This document shows, one piece after another, positions 7,803 to 17,141 of a stretch of DNA of 64,000 nucleotides (position 1 is the first letter of the stretch; every line of letters starts with the position of its first letter). Below the pieces are notes generated by a model. It made no database searches, was not told where the DNA came from, and was given only the letters and a program-made list of their open reading frames with translations. This DNA comes from Actinacidiphila acidipaludis (GTDB lineage Bacteria > Actinomycetota > Actinomycetes > Streptomycetales > Streptomycetaceae), in assembly GCF_019890725.1 (NCBI RefSeq), contig NZ_JAINZZ010000006.1, forward strand, positions 62,001 to 126,000, in the 5' to 3' direction. A program made the translations under genes and the position numbers.

Positions 7803-10112
7803 ATGGCTCACAAGCGTGTCGGCGGGGGGCTGTCCACGGCCCAGCAGGCCGCCAAGTTCCTCGGTGTCAGTGTGCTCGCCGGTGTGGTGCTGGCAGGGAT
7901 CGCCCTGCCCGCCGCCGGCGCACTCGGCCTGTCCGCGAAGGGCACGGCGGCCGGCTTCGCCGACCTCCCCGGCGAACTCAAGGCTCCACCGCTGAGCCAG
8001 GCCTCCAAGATCCTGGACGCCAAGGGCGGCCTCATCGCGACTGTGTACTCCCGTGACCGCACGGTGGTGCCGATCACGCAGATGAGCCCGAACATCCTCA
8101 GCGCCATCGTCGCCATCGAGGACTCGCGCTACTACCAGCACGGCGCCCTCGACCTGAAGGGCATCCTGCGCGCCCTCAGCCACAACGGCTCCGGCGGCAG
8201 CACCCAGGGCGCCTCCACGCTCACCCAGCAGTACGTGAAGAACGTGTTCGTGGAGGAGGCCGGCGACGACCCGACGAAGGTCGCCCAGGCCACGCAGCAG
8301 ACCGTGGGCCGCAAGATCAAGGAGATGAAGTACGCGATCCAGGTCGAGAAGGAGCTTGGCAAGAAGAAGATCCTGGAGAACTACCTCAACATCACCTTCT
8401 TCGGCGAGCAGGCCTACGGCGTCGAGGCCGCGTCCGAGCGCTACTTCAGCACGCACGCCAAGGACCTCGACCTGACCCAGGCCGCGCTGCTGGCCGGCAT
8501 GGTGCAGTCCCCGAGCCGCTACGACCCCATCAACGACCCGCAGGAAGCGCTCAAGCGGCGCAACACCGTGCTGGCGCGGATGGCCCAGCTCAAGGACATC
8601 ACCCAGGCCCAGGCCGACGCGGCGGAGAAGAAGCCGCTGGGCCTGAAGGTCAGCACCCCCAAGAACGGCTGCATCACCGCCGTCAACGGTTCGGGCTTCT
8701 TCTGCGACTACGTGCGCGAGACCTTCCTGCAGAACGCCGCCTTCGGCAAGACGAAGGAGGCCCGCGCCAAGCTCTGGAACACCGGCGGTCTGACGATCAG
8801 GACCACGCTGGACCCGACGGCCCAGGCCGGCGTGCTGCAGGGCATCAGCAACCACGTCAACAAGAGCGACAAGGTCGCCGCGGCCGCGGTCCTGGTGGAG
8901 CCGGGCACCGGCAAGATCGTGGCGATGGGCCAGAGCCGGCCGTACGGCTTCGGCAAGGACGAGACCCAGATCAACTACTCGGTCAACGCCAACATGGGCG
9001 GCGGCCAGGGCTTCCAGAACGGTTCGACGTTCAAGCCGATCACCGCGGCCGCGGCGCTGGAGGCGGGCTACAAGCCGTCCCAGTCCGAGGACTCGCCGAA
9101 CAAGATGACGTACCCCGACGTCACCAACTGCAGCGGCGCCACCCTGCACGGCACGGACCAGACCGGCAACGAGGACCCCTCGGAGAAGGGTCCGTACATG
9201 ATGCCCGAGGCGCTGAAGAAGTCGATCAACACCTACTTCCTCCAACTGGAGAGCCAGGTCGGCCTCTGCCCGATCGTCAACATGGCGTCCAAGCTCGGTC
9301 TGACCCGCGCCGACGGCAAGCCGCTGAACCAGATCGCGTCGCTGACCCTGGGCACCAACGAGGTCTCGCCGCTGAGCGTCGCCGCCGCGTACGCGGCGTT
9401 CGCCAACCGGGGCACCTACTGCACGCCGGTCGCCGTCCAGGCGGTCACCACCAACACCGGCAAGAGCCTGGCGGTGCCCAAGACGATCTGCTCGCAGGCG
9501 ATGTCGCAGAACACCGCGGACACCATCAACACGATGCTCAAGGGCGTCGTCGACGACGGTACGGGTACCGCGGCCAACCTGGACGACGGCCGGGACACGG
9601 CCGGTAAGACCGGTACCACCGACGACCGGTGGGCGGCCTGGTTCGCCGGCTACACCCCGAACATGGCCGCCGCGGTCTGGCTGGGCGACCCGCGCCACGT
9701 GCAGAGGATGATCAACGTCACCATCGGCGGCCACTACTACGACAAGGTGTACGGCGCCGACGGCCCCGCGCCGATCTGGAAGGACGCGGTCGCCGCGTCG
9801 CTGGTCGGCAAGCCGGTCATGACCTTCATCACGGTGCCGCTCGACCTGCCGAAGACCGACCAGCCGAAGTCGCCCGACCCGAACAACCCCAACAACCCGA
9901 CCGACGGCAAGCACCACGGCAAGCACGGTGGGCCCGGCGGCGCGACGGTGATGGGCGCGACCGGAGGCATCATCGGCGGCGTGGGCAACACGACCGGAGG
10001 CACGACGGCCGGCACCACGACGGGTGCGACCGGTGGGAGCAACGGGGCGCCGAACCCGTTCCCGACGTTCACGCTGCTGCCGTCCGGCGGTGGGGGGCCG
10101 GGGACGCCGTGA
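7803..10112 (+). CDS. Class A penicillin-binding protein (glycosyltransferase/transpeptidase)
   Basis: The 769-residue bifunctional peptidoglycan synthase has an N-terminal membrane anchor (about residues 20-40). The GT51 domain shows VAIEDSRYYQHGALDLKG, GGSTQGASTLTQQYVKN and KILENYLNITFFG. The penicillin-binding transpeptidase domain shows the active-site STFK (in NGSTFKPITAAAALE), SIN (in KKSINTYFLQ) and KTGTT. After about residue 690 comes a Pro/Lys/His-rich and then Gly/Thr-rich tail, probably extracellular and disordered. No PASTA domains are visible. It is divergent from wblA, as in other Streptomyces genomes. Confidence 0.96.
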   Translation: MAHKRVGGGLSTAQQAAKFLGVSVLAGVVLAGIALPAAGALGLSAKGTAAGFADLPGELKAPPLSQASKILDAKGGLIATVYSRDRTVVPITQMSPNILSAIVAIEDSRYYQHGALDLKGILRALSHNGSGGSTQGASTLTQQYVKNVFVEEAGDDPTKVAQATQQTVGRKIKEMKYAIQVEKELGKKKILENYLNITFFGEQAYGVEAASERYFSTHAKDLDLTQAALLAGMVQSPSRYDPINDPQEALKRRNTVLARMAQLKDITQAQADAAEKKPLGLKVSTPKNGCITAVNGSGFFCDYVRETFLQNAAFGKTKEARAKLWNTGGLTIRTTLDPTAQAGVLQGISNHVNKSDKVAAAAVLVEPGTGKIVAMGQSRPYGFGKDETQINYSVNANMGGGQGFQNGSTFKPITAAAALEAGYKPSQSEDSPNKMTYPDVTNCSGATLHGTDQTGNEDPSEKGPYMMPEALKKSINTYFLQLESQVGLCPIVNMASKLGLTRADGKPLNQIASLTLGTNEVSPLSVAAAYAAFANRGTYCTPVAVQAVTTNTGKSLAVPKTICSQAMSQNTADTINTMLKGVVDDGTGTAANLDDGRDTAGKTGTTDDRWAAWFAGYTPNMAAAVWLGDPRHVQRMINVTIGGHYYDKVYGADGPAPIWKDAVAASLVGKPVMTFITVPLDLPKTDQPKSPDPNNPNNPTDGKHHGKHGGPGGATVMGATGGIIGGVGNTTGGTTAGTTTGATGGSNGAPNPFPTFTLLPSGGGGPGTP

Positions 10113-10204
10113 CCAAGGGATGGGCGGGCCGTCAGGTCCGTTCGAGCCGGTCGGTCCGGTCGGTCCGGGCCGTCGCGGGTCCGTAGGGCCGCGCAAGGCA
10201 CACG

Positions 10205-10237
10205 TAAGGGGTGCCCCACAATGTGGGGCACCCCTTA
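10205..10237. terminator. Bidirectional intrinsic terminator
   Basis: A perfect 15-bp inverted repeat (TAAGGGGTGCCCCAC with its complement) with a 3-base loop lies between the convergent penicillin-binding protein and YqeY genes. It is symmetric and ends in TTA on each strand, so it can stop transcription from both sides. Confidence 0.85.
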
Positions 10238-10283
10238 CTCGTCTCCTCGTCCGGCGTGCGTCGGGCCGGACGTTGCCCGGGGC

Positions 10284-10742
10284 TCAGCCCGCGAGCTGCT
10301 TCTTCACCTCGGCGGCGACCCGGCCGCCCTCCGCCTGCCCGGCGACCTTCGGGTTGACCGCCTTCATCACGGCCCCCATGGCCTTCGGCCCCTCGGCGCC
10401 GGTCTCCGCGATCGCGGCCCGCACGAGCTCCGCCAGCTCCTCGTCGCCGAGCTGCTTGGGCAGGTACGCGGCCAGCAGCTCGCCCTCCGCGCGCTCCCGC
10501 TCGGCCGACTCGGGCCGGCCGCCCTGCTCGAACGCCTCGGCCGCCTCACGCCGCTTCTTGGCCTCCCGGGTGATCACCTTGAGCACCTCGTCGTCGGAGA
10601 GCTGCCGGGCCGTGGAGCCCGCCACCTCCTCCTTGGTGATCGCCGAGAGCGTCAGCCGGAGGGTGGCCGAACGCAGCTCGTCACGGCTCTTGATCGCCGT
10701 GGTGAGGTCGTCGTGCAGTCGCTGCTTGAGCGTCGTGGTCAT
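10284..10742 (-). CDS. GatB/YqeY domain-containing protein
   Basis: This 152-residue protein has the GatB/YqeY helical fold: LKQRLHDDLTTAIKSRDELR at the start, TLRLTLSAI, and LAAYLPKQLGDEELAELVR. The C-terminal part resembles the GatB tail that binds tRNA, and stand-alone members are proposed to have tRNA-linked roles, but their exact function is unknown. It is convergent with the penicillin-binding protein across a symmetric terminator and divergent from the metallophosphoesterase. Confidence 0.92.
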   Translation of the reverse strand: MTTTLKQRLHDDLTTAIKSRDELRSATLRLTLSAITKEEVAGSTARQLSDDEVLKVITREAKKRREAAEAFEQGGRPESAERERAEGELLAAYLPKQLGDEELAELVRAAIAETGAEGPKAMGAVMKAVNPKVAGQAEGGRVAAEVKKQLAG

Positions 10743-10913
10743 GCCCCGATTTTCGCACTCGCGGCGGGGCGGTGCCGCGTATTAACGGGCGCGGTTCGGC
10801 GGGCGCCGCTCAGGGGCACGGGCGGGTGGGCCTCAGGAGGCAGGGGCGGGCGGCGGGCGACGCCGGGCTCGGCCGCGCCCTCGGTTCTCCGTGACGTCTG
10901 ACACGATGGAGAC

Positions 10914-11837
10914 ATGCGCGCGCGATACGGAGTACCCCTGGGTGTGGTGGCGGCCGGCGCAGCCGGTGTCGCCTATGCGGCCGGCTTCGAGGCACGGTCC
11001 TTCCGCTTGCGACGCGTCGAGGTACCCGTCCTCCCCGCGGGCATGCGCCCGATCCGCATCCTCCAGGTCTCCGACATCCACATGGTGTCCGGCCAGACGA
11101 AGAAGCGGCGCTGGCTGCAGTCGCTGGCCGGGCTGCGTCCGGACCTGGTGGTGAACACCGGCGACAACCTCTCCGATCCCACCGCCGTGCCGGAAGTCAT
11201 CGACGCGCTGGGGCCGTTGATGCAGTTCCCGGGGACGTACGTGTTCGGGTCGAACGACTACTACGGCCCCAAGTTCCGCAATCCGGCCCGGTACTTGGTG
11301 GAGAAGGCCCGCGGCCAGCACGGGCTCAACGGGAAGAGCCACAGCGCGCACGGGGTGATCCGGAACCCGTGGGGCGAGCTGCGGGACGCGTTCGAGGCGG
11401 CCGGCTGGGTGGGGCTGAGCAACTCGCGCGGGCGGGTCAAGCTGGAGCACGGGCCGGTGCTGGGCCTGACCGGCCTGGACGACCCGCACATCAAGCGCGA
11501 CCGGTACGGCGCGGTGACGGGCGGGCCCGACTTGGACGCCGACTTCAACCTGGCCCTGGTCCACGCGCCCTACCTGCGGGTGCTGGACGTTTTCACCGCC
11601 GACCGGTACCCGCTGATCCTGGCCGGCCACACCCACGGCGGCCAGGTCTGCATCCCCTTCTACGGGGCGCTGGTCACCAACTGCGACCTGGACACCGGCC
11701 GGGTGAAGGGCCTGTCCCGGCACACGGCCACGGGGTGGACCTCCTACCTGCACGTCTCCGCGGGCTGCGGCGCCAACCGGTTCACCCCGGTGCGCTTCGC
11801 CTGCCCTCCCGAGGCCACCCTCCTCACCCTCACGTAG
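10914..11837 (+). CDS. Metallophosphoesterase (calcineurin-like)
   Basis: The 307-residue protein has all the dinuclear metal motifs in order: QVSDIHMV (DxH), [10 protein letters not shown] (GDN), GSNDYYGP (in place of GNH[DE]), LVHAPY and LAGHTHGGQ (GHxHGGQ). A hydrophobic N-terminal segment ([18 protein letters not shown]) probably anchors it in the membrane with the catalytic domain outside, as in YkuE-like enzymes. The substrate is not predictable. The ATG lies right before the CGCGATACGG codons, with no strong ribosome-binding site. It ends 83 bases before tRNA-Pro. Confidence 0.93.
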   Translation: MRARYGVPLGVVAAGAAGVAYAAGFEARSFRLRRVEVPVLPAGMRPIRILQVSDIHMVSGQTKKRRWLQSLAGLRPDLVVNTGDNLSDPTAVPEVIDALGPLMQFPGTYVFGSNDYYGPKFRNPARYLVEKARGQHGLNGKSHSAHGVIRNPWGELRDAFEAAGWVGLSNSRGRVKLEHGPVLGLTGLDDPHIKRDRYGAVTGGPDLDADFNLALVHAPYLRVLDVFTADRYPLILAGHTHGGQVCIPFYGALVTNCDLDTGRVKGLSRHTATGWTSYLHVSAGCGANRFTPVRFACPPEATLLTLT

Positions 11838-11920
11838 CCCCCGCGCGGCCCGGGCCCCGACCTCGGCAAAACCGGATTTCGTCTCCGGGCGCGGGTCCGC
11901 TAGAGTAATCGTCGTTGCAC

Positions 11921-11996
<76 letters not shown>

Positions 11997-12007
11997 GGTG
12001 AAACAGC

Positions 12008-12052
12008 AGGTCGCCGGACCAGATACGGTTTCCGTATCTGGTCCGGCGACCT
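12008..12052. terminator. Strong hairpin between tRNA-Pro and integrase
   Basis: A perfect 21-bp inverted repeat with a TTT loop (arms 12008-12028 and 12032-12052). It lies inside the element just after the att core, so it can terminate both the tRNA transcript and the leftward integrase transcript. It replaces the chromosomal hairpin now displaced to 35539-35576. Confidence 0.8.
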
Positions 12053-12097
12053 TCGTTTGTGCACCGGGGAGCCACAGGGGGAGCCACAGGCGTCGGA

Positions 12098-13279
12098 TCA
12101 GCCAGGCTCGCCGCCCGCCTCTCCGTCGCCTACCGAGAAGATCTCGTCCATGGCGCCGGCGCCCTCAGTGATCACCGGCCGAAGCTGCTTCCTGTAGACC
12201 GCTTCTGTTGTGGCCGTGCTGGTGTGACCGACGACACGCGCGATGACCTCCAGCGGGATGCCGTGGTCCGAGAGCAAGGACACGAAGCTCTGCCGGAGCT
12301 CCCGCGGCGTCCACTCGCGAGCGAGCCCAGCTTTGACGACGATGGCCTTGAAGTCGCGTCGTACGTGTGAGGCGTCCAGTGCGTTGGCTGTCCTCGTTGC
12401 GAAGACCAGGCCCGTGCCGGACCACTCCAGCCCGGCCCATGCGCGCTCCTGCTGCTGCCACCTCCGATGCTGCTCCAGCACCTTCACGACGTGTTGCGGC
12501 AGAGCCAGCGTGCGGCGGCTCCTCCGTGTCTTGGTGTCACCGTGCCGGCGCACAGACCGCCAAACCTCAACGTGCGGAGCTGTGCCCTCTGCCGGCGACA
12601 GATGGACGTGGTCCCACGTGAGGGGGCGGGCCTCTTCCGTCCGAATGCCAATGAGCAGCGACAGCACAACGTAGGCGTACAGCCTGGTTCCCTGTGCTGC
12701 TGCGAGGACGGCTTTCGCCTGGTCCAGCGTGAGGGCCTTGCTTGGCCGGCCGGGGCGTCCCTCCGGCACGGTGACCAGTTCGGCGACGTTGCGAAGCACC
12801 TTGTCCCGTCGCTGGGCGTGTGTGATGGAGCGCCGCAGCACCGAGTGCGTCTCTCGCAAGGAACGCGTGGCGAGCACGTCGGCGCGGTCATCCAACCAGT
12901 CGTCTACGTCGTCGGCCGTCAGGTCCTTGAGCTTGGCCTTGCCGAGGAACGGGATCACGTGGTTGTCACCGAGGCTGCGGCACTTGTCGACGGTCTTCTG
13001 ATCCCGTCCCTTGAGCCCGCGGGCGATCCAGTCATTCACGGCGTCGGACACGGTGTAGTTGGCGGGCGTCTTCACGCCCGTCTCGACCTCCTTCTTGAGG
13101 TCACGAAGCTTGGCGCGTACTTCGGTCTTCGTCTTGCCCCGGACCTTCACGCGCCGCCGCTTGCCGGCCGGGGTGAAGCCGAGGGAGACGGCTCCCACGA
13201 ACCTGTTCTTGGACGCGTCCCAGTAGATGGAGTCAGCGCCGTTTCCCGCCTTACGGGGTGTCTTCGGTTCCGTCGTCAT
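12098..13279 (-). CDS. int: Tyrosine site-specific integrase (AICE-1)
   Basis: The 393-residue recombinase has the N-terminal SAM-like DNA-binding part ([16 protein letters not shown]) and a C-terminal catalytic domain. Catalytic motifs are the first Arg in [15 protein letters not shown], box [19 protein letters not shown] (Arg replaces the usual first His, a common variant in actinobacterial phage integrases), [11 protein letters not shown], and the nucleophile Tyr in TEAVYRKQL. It would recombine the 46-bp att core. It faces the tRNA and is separated from xis by a strong hairpin. Confidence 0.96.
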   Translation of the reverse strand: MTTEPKTPRKAGNGADSIYWDASKNRFVGAVSLGFTPAGKRRRVKVRGKTKTEVRAKLRDLKKEVETGVKTPANYTVSDAVNDWIARGLKGRDQKTVDKCRSLGDNHVIPFLGKAKLKDLTADDVDDWLDDRADVLATRSLRETHSVLRRSITHAQRRDKVLRNVAELVTVPEGRPGRPSKALTLDQAKAVLAAAQGTRLYAYVVLSLLIGIRTEEARPLTWDHVHLSPAEGTAPHVEVWRSVRRHGDTKTRRSRRTLALPQHVVKVLEQHRRWQQQERAWAGLEWSGTGLVFATRTANALDASHVRRDFKAIVVKAGLAREWTPRELRQSFVSLLSDHGIPLEVIARVVGHTSTATTEAVYRKQLRPVITEGAGAMDEIFSVGDGEAGGEPG

Positions 13280-13301
13280 GCTGCGTCGTGTCCTTTCAGC
13301 G

Positions 13302-13333
13302 GAAGGGCCGCGCTCGTGCGAGCGCGGCCCTTC
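13302..13333. terminator. Hairpin between xis and int (AICE-1)
   Basis: A 14-15-bp perfect stem (GAAGGGCCGCGCTCG and its complement) with a 2-4-base loop, followed by TTC on the plus strand. It sits between the xis stop and the int start, so it may limit read-through from xis into int. AICE-2 has a hairpin in the same place. Confidence 0.7.
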
Positions 13334-13353
13334 GTCGGGTAGATGGAGGCGGT

Positions 13354-13578
13354 TCAGGCGGCGTTGATGGCCTCGGCCTTGAGCAGGTCGATGTACTCCT
13401 CGATGTATTCGGTCGGGATCAGGCGGCGACGGCCGACGCGGACCGTCCGCAGCCTCCCCAGCCGGATCTCCTCGTAGGCGGTCGAGCGGCCCACGCCGAT
13501 CACTTCGGCGGCCGACTCGACACAGTGCAGGCGCCGCGCAACGGTGGGCGGAGCAGCGTCCGTGACAGCGGTGGTCAC
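13354..13578 (-). CDS. xis: Excisionase (helix-turn-helix)
   Basis: The 74-residue protein has a MerR/Xis-type winged helix-turn-helix: CVESAAEVIGVGRSTAYEEI followed by GRLRTVRVGRRRLIPTEYIEEYI. Small proteins of this type beside AICE integrases bend att DNA and drive excision. It starts with GTG or ATG near 13578 and lies immediately beside the iteron region. The AICE-2 equivalent (62038-62271) is similar in plan but clearly diverged. Confidence 0.88.
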   Translation of the reverse strand: MTTAVTDAAPPTVARRLHCVESAAEVIGVGRSTAYEEIRLGRLRTVRVGRRRLIPTEYIEEYIDLLKAEAINAA

Positions 13579-13645
13579 TAGGTCTCCTTCGCGCTGATGA
13601 CGGTTGCAGGGAGATGAGGGAGCCAGCCCCCTCCCCCTCAGAAGT

Positions 13646-13865
13646 CCGCTACATCCGCTTCACCGCTACATCGCAGGTCAGCGGCTTGTTCGGCGTAGCG
13701 GTGAGGTGGCGTGTAGCGGCTGCGGCCGTTTCCGCGCGCGGTGGCGGCGGTGCGGGTGCAGCCGCTACACGTGGGGGTGTCCGCTACGCGGGCGGGTGCT
13801 CTGAGCTGGGCTGTAGCGGCTGAAGCGGATGTAGCGCTTCTGCGGGAAGGGGGGCGCAGTAGCGG
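13646..13865. repeat. Iteron array, candidate replication origin (AICE-1)
   Basis: The 7-mer GTAGCGG or its complement CCGCTAC occurs exactly at 13646, 13663, 13695, 13713, 13762, 13781, 13813 and 13859, in both orientations, with near-matches between. The array fills the gap between xis and rep and continues into the 3' end of rep, where it encodes HPLQPLQP. Clustered short repeats beside a Rep gene are typical of plasmid and AICE origins. The origin role is inferred. Confidence 0.7.
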
Positions 13866-14938
13866 GCCCACGCGTCGGTGAGGTCTTCGGCGTAGTAGCC
13901 CTTGAGGACCCCGCCTGCGGTGCGGATGTTGCGGGAAGCGATGGGCTCGTTGTCGGCCGTCATGTACTCCCCGAGCATCCGCGACAGGCGGCGGGAGTCC
14001 AGCGGCTTGCCCTGGAGATCGGCCCAGGGGGCGTCTTCCAGGGCGTTCAGCCGGTCCAGGACGGCCACGGTCGGCAGCCGGTCCACACCGATCAGGACGT
14101 GATCCCGCAGATCGGTGAGCAACCGGATGCCGAGCGAGTGCTTGTCCCCGATCTGCGATGCCTTGACCAGCGTCACGCAAGCCGCGCGGGCACGTGCCGG
14201 CCACTCACCGCCCGCGGCATCGGCGACCGCGAGCAGCGGTTCCCACACGTCCGCCGGCCGGTCGGTGACGCCCTCGGGCATCTGCGGCCAGGCGTTGACG
14301 ACCTGGCCCCGCACGCTCTCCGCCCACCTGGCCAGGCGGTCACGGAGCTTGCCGCCCTCGTGCTCATGGATCCGGGCGCGGAAGGCTTCCACGCGCTCGT
14401 TGCGCGCCCGCCGCCGCATCCGCACGATGACCGAGCGCGTGAGGATCGTGTCCGGCAGCGAGCCGAGACCGGCGACGGCCACCGCGCAGTAGGACGGGAA
14501 GGCTTGCACCGTCTGGTTACCGCCATCGCCGATGCACCGGTAGGTGACACCGGAGCGGCGGTGACCGGCGTTAAGGAACCCGCGCAATTCCTCGTTGTCC
14601 CCGGCCTTGGGGCCAAAGATCGTGTCGATCTCATCGAACAGGATGGTGGGGCGACCGTCTCCACCGGACACGGCGCGAAACAGGGCGGCGGCCGAGGCGT
14701 TGACCGCGACCATGGGGTGAGGGGTGAGGGTTTCGACCACTTCCAGGGCCCGGGACTTTCCGGATCCCGGTTCGGGGCTGAGGAAGGCCAGGCGGGGTGT
14801 GGAGTCGAAGCAGTCGAGCAGGTGCGCGTGCGCGTCCCACAGGGTGACGGCCACGTAGGCGGCTTCCCGGGGGAAGACGTTGAATCGGCGGTGGAAGGCT
14901 TCCACCTCGTTGAGCAGGGCGGCGCCGTTCTCGCTCAT
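13784..14938 (-). CDS. Rep-like DUF3631 ATPase (AICE-1)
   Basis: The 384-residue protein has a Walker A-type PEPGSGKSRALE (about residues 55-66) and Walker B TILFDEIDTIFG, then a long DUF3631 helical C-terminus (LLTDLRDHVLIG, GEYMTADNEP). DUF3631 proteins are common in actinobacterial AICEs and plasmids and are thought to act as replication helicase-type ATPases. The start at 14938 overlaps the stop of the next gene (ATGA), and the short prim-pol partner lies upstream, so a split replication module is likely. Its 3' end overlaps the iterons. The AICE-2 homologue is at 62475-63626. Confidence 0.88.
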   Translation of the reverse strand: MSENGAALLNEVEAFHRRFNVFPREAAYVAVTLWDAHAHLLDCFDSTPRLAFLSPEPGSGKSRALEVVETLTPHPMVAVNASAAALFRAVSGGDGRPTILFDEIDTIFGPKAGDNEELRGFLNAGHRRSGVTYRCIGDGGNQTVQAFPSYCAVAVAGLGSLPDTILTRSVIVRMRRRARNERVEAFRARIHEHEGGKLRDRLARWAESVRGQVVNAWPQMPEGVTDRPADVWEPLLAVADAAGGEWPARARAACVTLVKASQIGDKHSLGIRLLTDLRDHVLIGVDRLPTVAVLDRLNALEDAPWADLQGKPLDSRRLSRMLGEYMTADNEPIASRNIRTAGGVLKGYYAEDLTDAWARYCAPLPAEALHPLQPLQPSSEHPPA

Positions 14939-15297
14939 ACGGCCAGCCTCCTTTCCGGTACGGGGTGACGCAGGCGGCATACCTGTCGGTGGTCGTTGTG
15001 GGCTTGGACGAGGGCGAGCACGTCGCGTCGGCCGGAGGCTTCGACGTGCCGGCCGCACAGGCAGTCCGAGGTGGCCCACGGGATCGTGTTCCAGCTCGGC
15101 GGCGCGATGACGTGCAACCACGCAACGGGCTGGCGCTCGTCTGTCGAGCGCGGGTGAGGGAGAAGGGCTGGAAGGACGCCTTCGGCGACGACCTTCGGCG
15201 CGTTACTCGCCGCGGGAGCTCCGGGCGGTGTGGCGGAGCCGGGGTGGTCGGGGGTGGGCGTGGGGCGTTTCAGCGGCGGGGTGGTGGGGGTGGTCAT
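14935..15297 (-). CDS. Conserved small AICE protein (Cys/His pattern)
   Basis: The 120-residue protein has a Pro/Thr-rich N-terminus and a conserved second half: WLHVIAPPSWNTIPWATSDC, LCGRHVEASGRRDVLALVQ, HNDHRQVCRLRHP. The C-L-C-x-x-H and later H/C suggest metal binding, but the family is not one I can name. It is wedged with ATGA overlaps between prim-pol and rep in both elements of this window, so it is probably part of the replication module. The AICE-2 copy (63623-63985) is nearly identical in the WNTIPWATSDCLCGRHVEAS core. Confidence 0.75.
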   Translation of the reverse strand: MTTPTTPPLKRPTPTPDHPGSATPPGAPAASNAPKVVAEGVLPALLPHPRSTDERQPVAWLHVIAPPSWNTIPWATSDCLCGRHVEASGRRDVLALVQAHNDHRQVCRLRHPVPERRLAV

Positions 15298-16193
15298 GAG
15301 GCTTCCTGCCGGGGTCGCACGGTGCGCTTGGAGTAGGCCAGTGCGCTGCGGATCGTGGCGCGGCACTCGACCGCGGTGAGTCCCGCCGACTCCCCCGCCG
15401 CCTGAAACGCCTCTTCCACCGTGGCGCGGCCGATGTCCCCGCGAGCCACGTACCGGCCCACCCGGATCACCGCCCGCAGCAGTTCCGTGTTGCGCGCCCC
15501 GACATCGCGACGCGCGGCCACAGCGGCGCTCTCGCGTTCCAGGGCTACCGCAGCGCAGCGGGAGGCGTCGCGGACCGGCGGGACGCGGAACGGGCCCGCC
15601 ACGGGCCCCTGAGAGGGCGTCAGGGCGCTTTGCAGCCATTCGGGCAGGTCTGCAACGGGTGCGTCGCCCAGGACCGTGTACGAGCCCCCAGGGGTCACGG
15701 ACCCGGGGGCGACGACCTGTCCGCCCCATGCCCGGGTATCCACGCGCGGGGCAAGAGTCCCTGCGGAGTTGGTCAGCCGGACGCCGGGCGGGGCGGTGAA
15801 GTACAGGTGCGTGCCGCCGCTCGCGGTCCGGATCGTGCGCGTGGTGGGGACGGGCTGTCCGGCGCGCTCGCAGAGCGCCAAGAAGTTCGCCGCGCCGTCA
15901 GGCGTGCCCTTCTCGTCTGTCGGCTTGCACCTGTCGAGATCGACCACCAGCAGCCCGGCGGGACCGGTGGCGATCCCAACGTTGAACGGACCGGCAGCCC
16001 AGCACCGCTCGATACGGGCGGGATCGGTGGTGGCGCGCTGCTCGAACGTCTTGTGCCCGGTGCGGCAGTCTCCGGTGCGGTGACAGGCACGCTCGCCGTG
16101 CAGGTTGGGGATCTTCCGCCCGGGCCATAGCGGGATGACGGGCCAGCCTCGTTCGGCGGCGTCCAGCGCGGCGCGCAGGAGGTGTTGGTTCAT
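15294..16193 (-). CDS. Bifunctional primase-polymerase (prim-pol) domain protein
   Basis: The 299-residue protein has the archaeo-eukaryotic primase-type prim-pol motifs: GLLVVDLDRC (metal-binding DxD), TASGGTHLYF (sxH motif) and AWGGQVVAPGSV. The N-terminus AALDAAERGWPVIPLWPGRK is typical of plasmid and phage prim-pol proteins, which make primers for element replication. Its start at 16193 and stop at 15294 both overlap neighbours by four bases (ATGA), so it is co-translated with the small protein and rep. There is no helicase domain in this protein; DUF3631 may supply it. Confidence 0.9.
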   Translation of the reverse strand: MNQHLLRAALDAAERGWPVIPLWPGRKIPNLHGERACHRTGDCRTGHKTFEQRATTDPARIERCWAAGPFNVGIATGPAGLLVVDLDRCKPTDEKGTPDGAANFLALCERAGQPVPTTRTIRTASGGTHLYFTAPPGVRLTNSAGTLAPRVDTRAWGGQVVAPGSVTPGGSYTVLGDAPVADLPEWLQSALTPSQGPVAGPFRVPPVRDASRCAAVALERESAAVAARRDVGARNTELLRAVIRVGRYVARGDIGRATVEEAFQAAGESAGLTAVECRATIRSALAYSKRTVRPRQEAS

Positions 16194-16914
16194 GCGGCCA
16201 CCGCCAGGGTGTGGGTGGTGAGGAAGGCGCGGCCGATCCATTCGCCGTAGGCGGGCGGGACGGCTTCGGTCAGTTCCTCGCGTACGTCGTCCACGTGATG
16301 CCCATCGCGGCTTGCAGTTCGGGGACGGTGCCTTTGCCGCCGCCGTTGCCGTAGGCGGCGACATAGGGGCCGTCTTCGTACTTGCCGTGTCGCCATCCGC
16401 GTACCTTCCCGCGATGCGGCAGGTGCGCCGGCCGCAGGGCGCTCCACCCGCCCAGCTCGAAGTTGCGGTGCCGCAGCACGCCGAGTCCGAACATCTCCCC
16501 GCACAGAGTGATGTCCTTGCGGATCTTCGCGCGCCCGTTGGGCTGCTCCAGCACGTACGGCAGGCCGGAGCGTTCGAGCAGGGCCCGGGTCGGCGCGACG
16601 AGGTCGACGTGTTCGCGACCCCAGCCGCGTGCGGTGTTGGTGCCCACGGTCAGAGCGCACTTGGCCTGGCAGGGCGGCGCGGCGTTGACCAGGGTGTAGC
16701 GGCGGATCTTCCCGGTCCGGATCAAGCGGTCGAGGTGTTCGAGGGCGTCGGCGACGGTCAGCCGGAACGGGTAGTTGGGGCGGTCGACGTGGTCCACGCC
16801 GTGGACGTCGAATCCGGCGCGTGCGAAGCCGGTCGCGATCCCGCCGGCGCACGAGTACAGGTCCAGCAGTAACGGCCGATCGGGCCGTCGCCGGTTGCGG
16901 ATGGGATGGGTCAT
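16190..16914 (-). pseudogene. Frameshifted C5 cytosine DNA methyltransferase
   Basis: The N-terminal frame starts at 16914 (MTHPIRNRRRPDRP) and has methyltransferase motif I (DLYSCAGGIATGFARAGFDV), PCQ in NAAPPCQAKC, and YVLEQPNG in place of ENV. It stops at 16270, just before the usual end. The expected C-terminal motif (REELTEAVPPAYGEWIGRAF) is in another frame, from about 16290 to the stop at 16190. That stop overlaps the prim-pol start (ATGA), the spacing used by its neighbours, so the downstream frame is the ancestral one. A one-base loss near 16280-16286 would explain it. Sequence error, decay or recoding are all possible. Confidence 0.75.
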
Positions 16915-17141
16915 GCTGGGTGTCTCCAGTTCCTTGATGGGGTGCTGGTTGCCGGGACGGCCGTGGTCTTTGGTGAGAGGCGGCCGTCCCGGGTGCGGTC
17001 GGGTGGGGGCGAGGTGTGCGATCGGCGGATGTGCCGGATGGTGTCGGGTCGCGTCGAAGACTTCGTGGCTCGCCAACGGTTCAGAGGTTCTTCGCTGTCG
17101 CAGTGAAGACGTCAGTACGTCAAGGTCAGAAGGGGGCAGTG

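Noticed and set aside
7776-10196. Long open frame opposite the penicillin-binding protein
   Set aside because: It is the antisense shadow of a GC-rich gene with all motifs on the plus strand.
16915-17076. Upstream extension of the methyltransferase
   Set aside because: Residues 1-54 of that frame are low complexity with no motif; a good start is at 16914.
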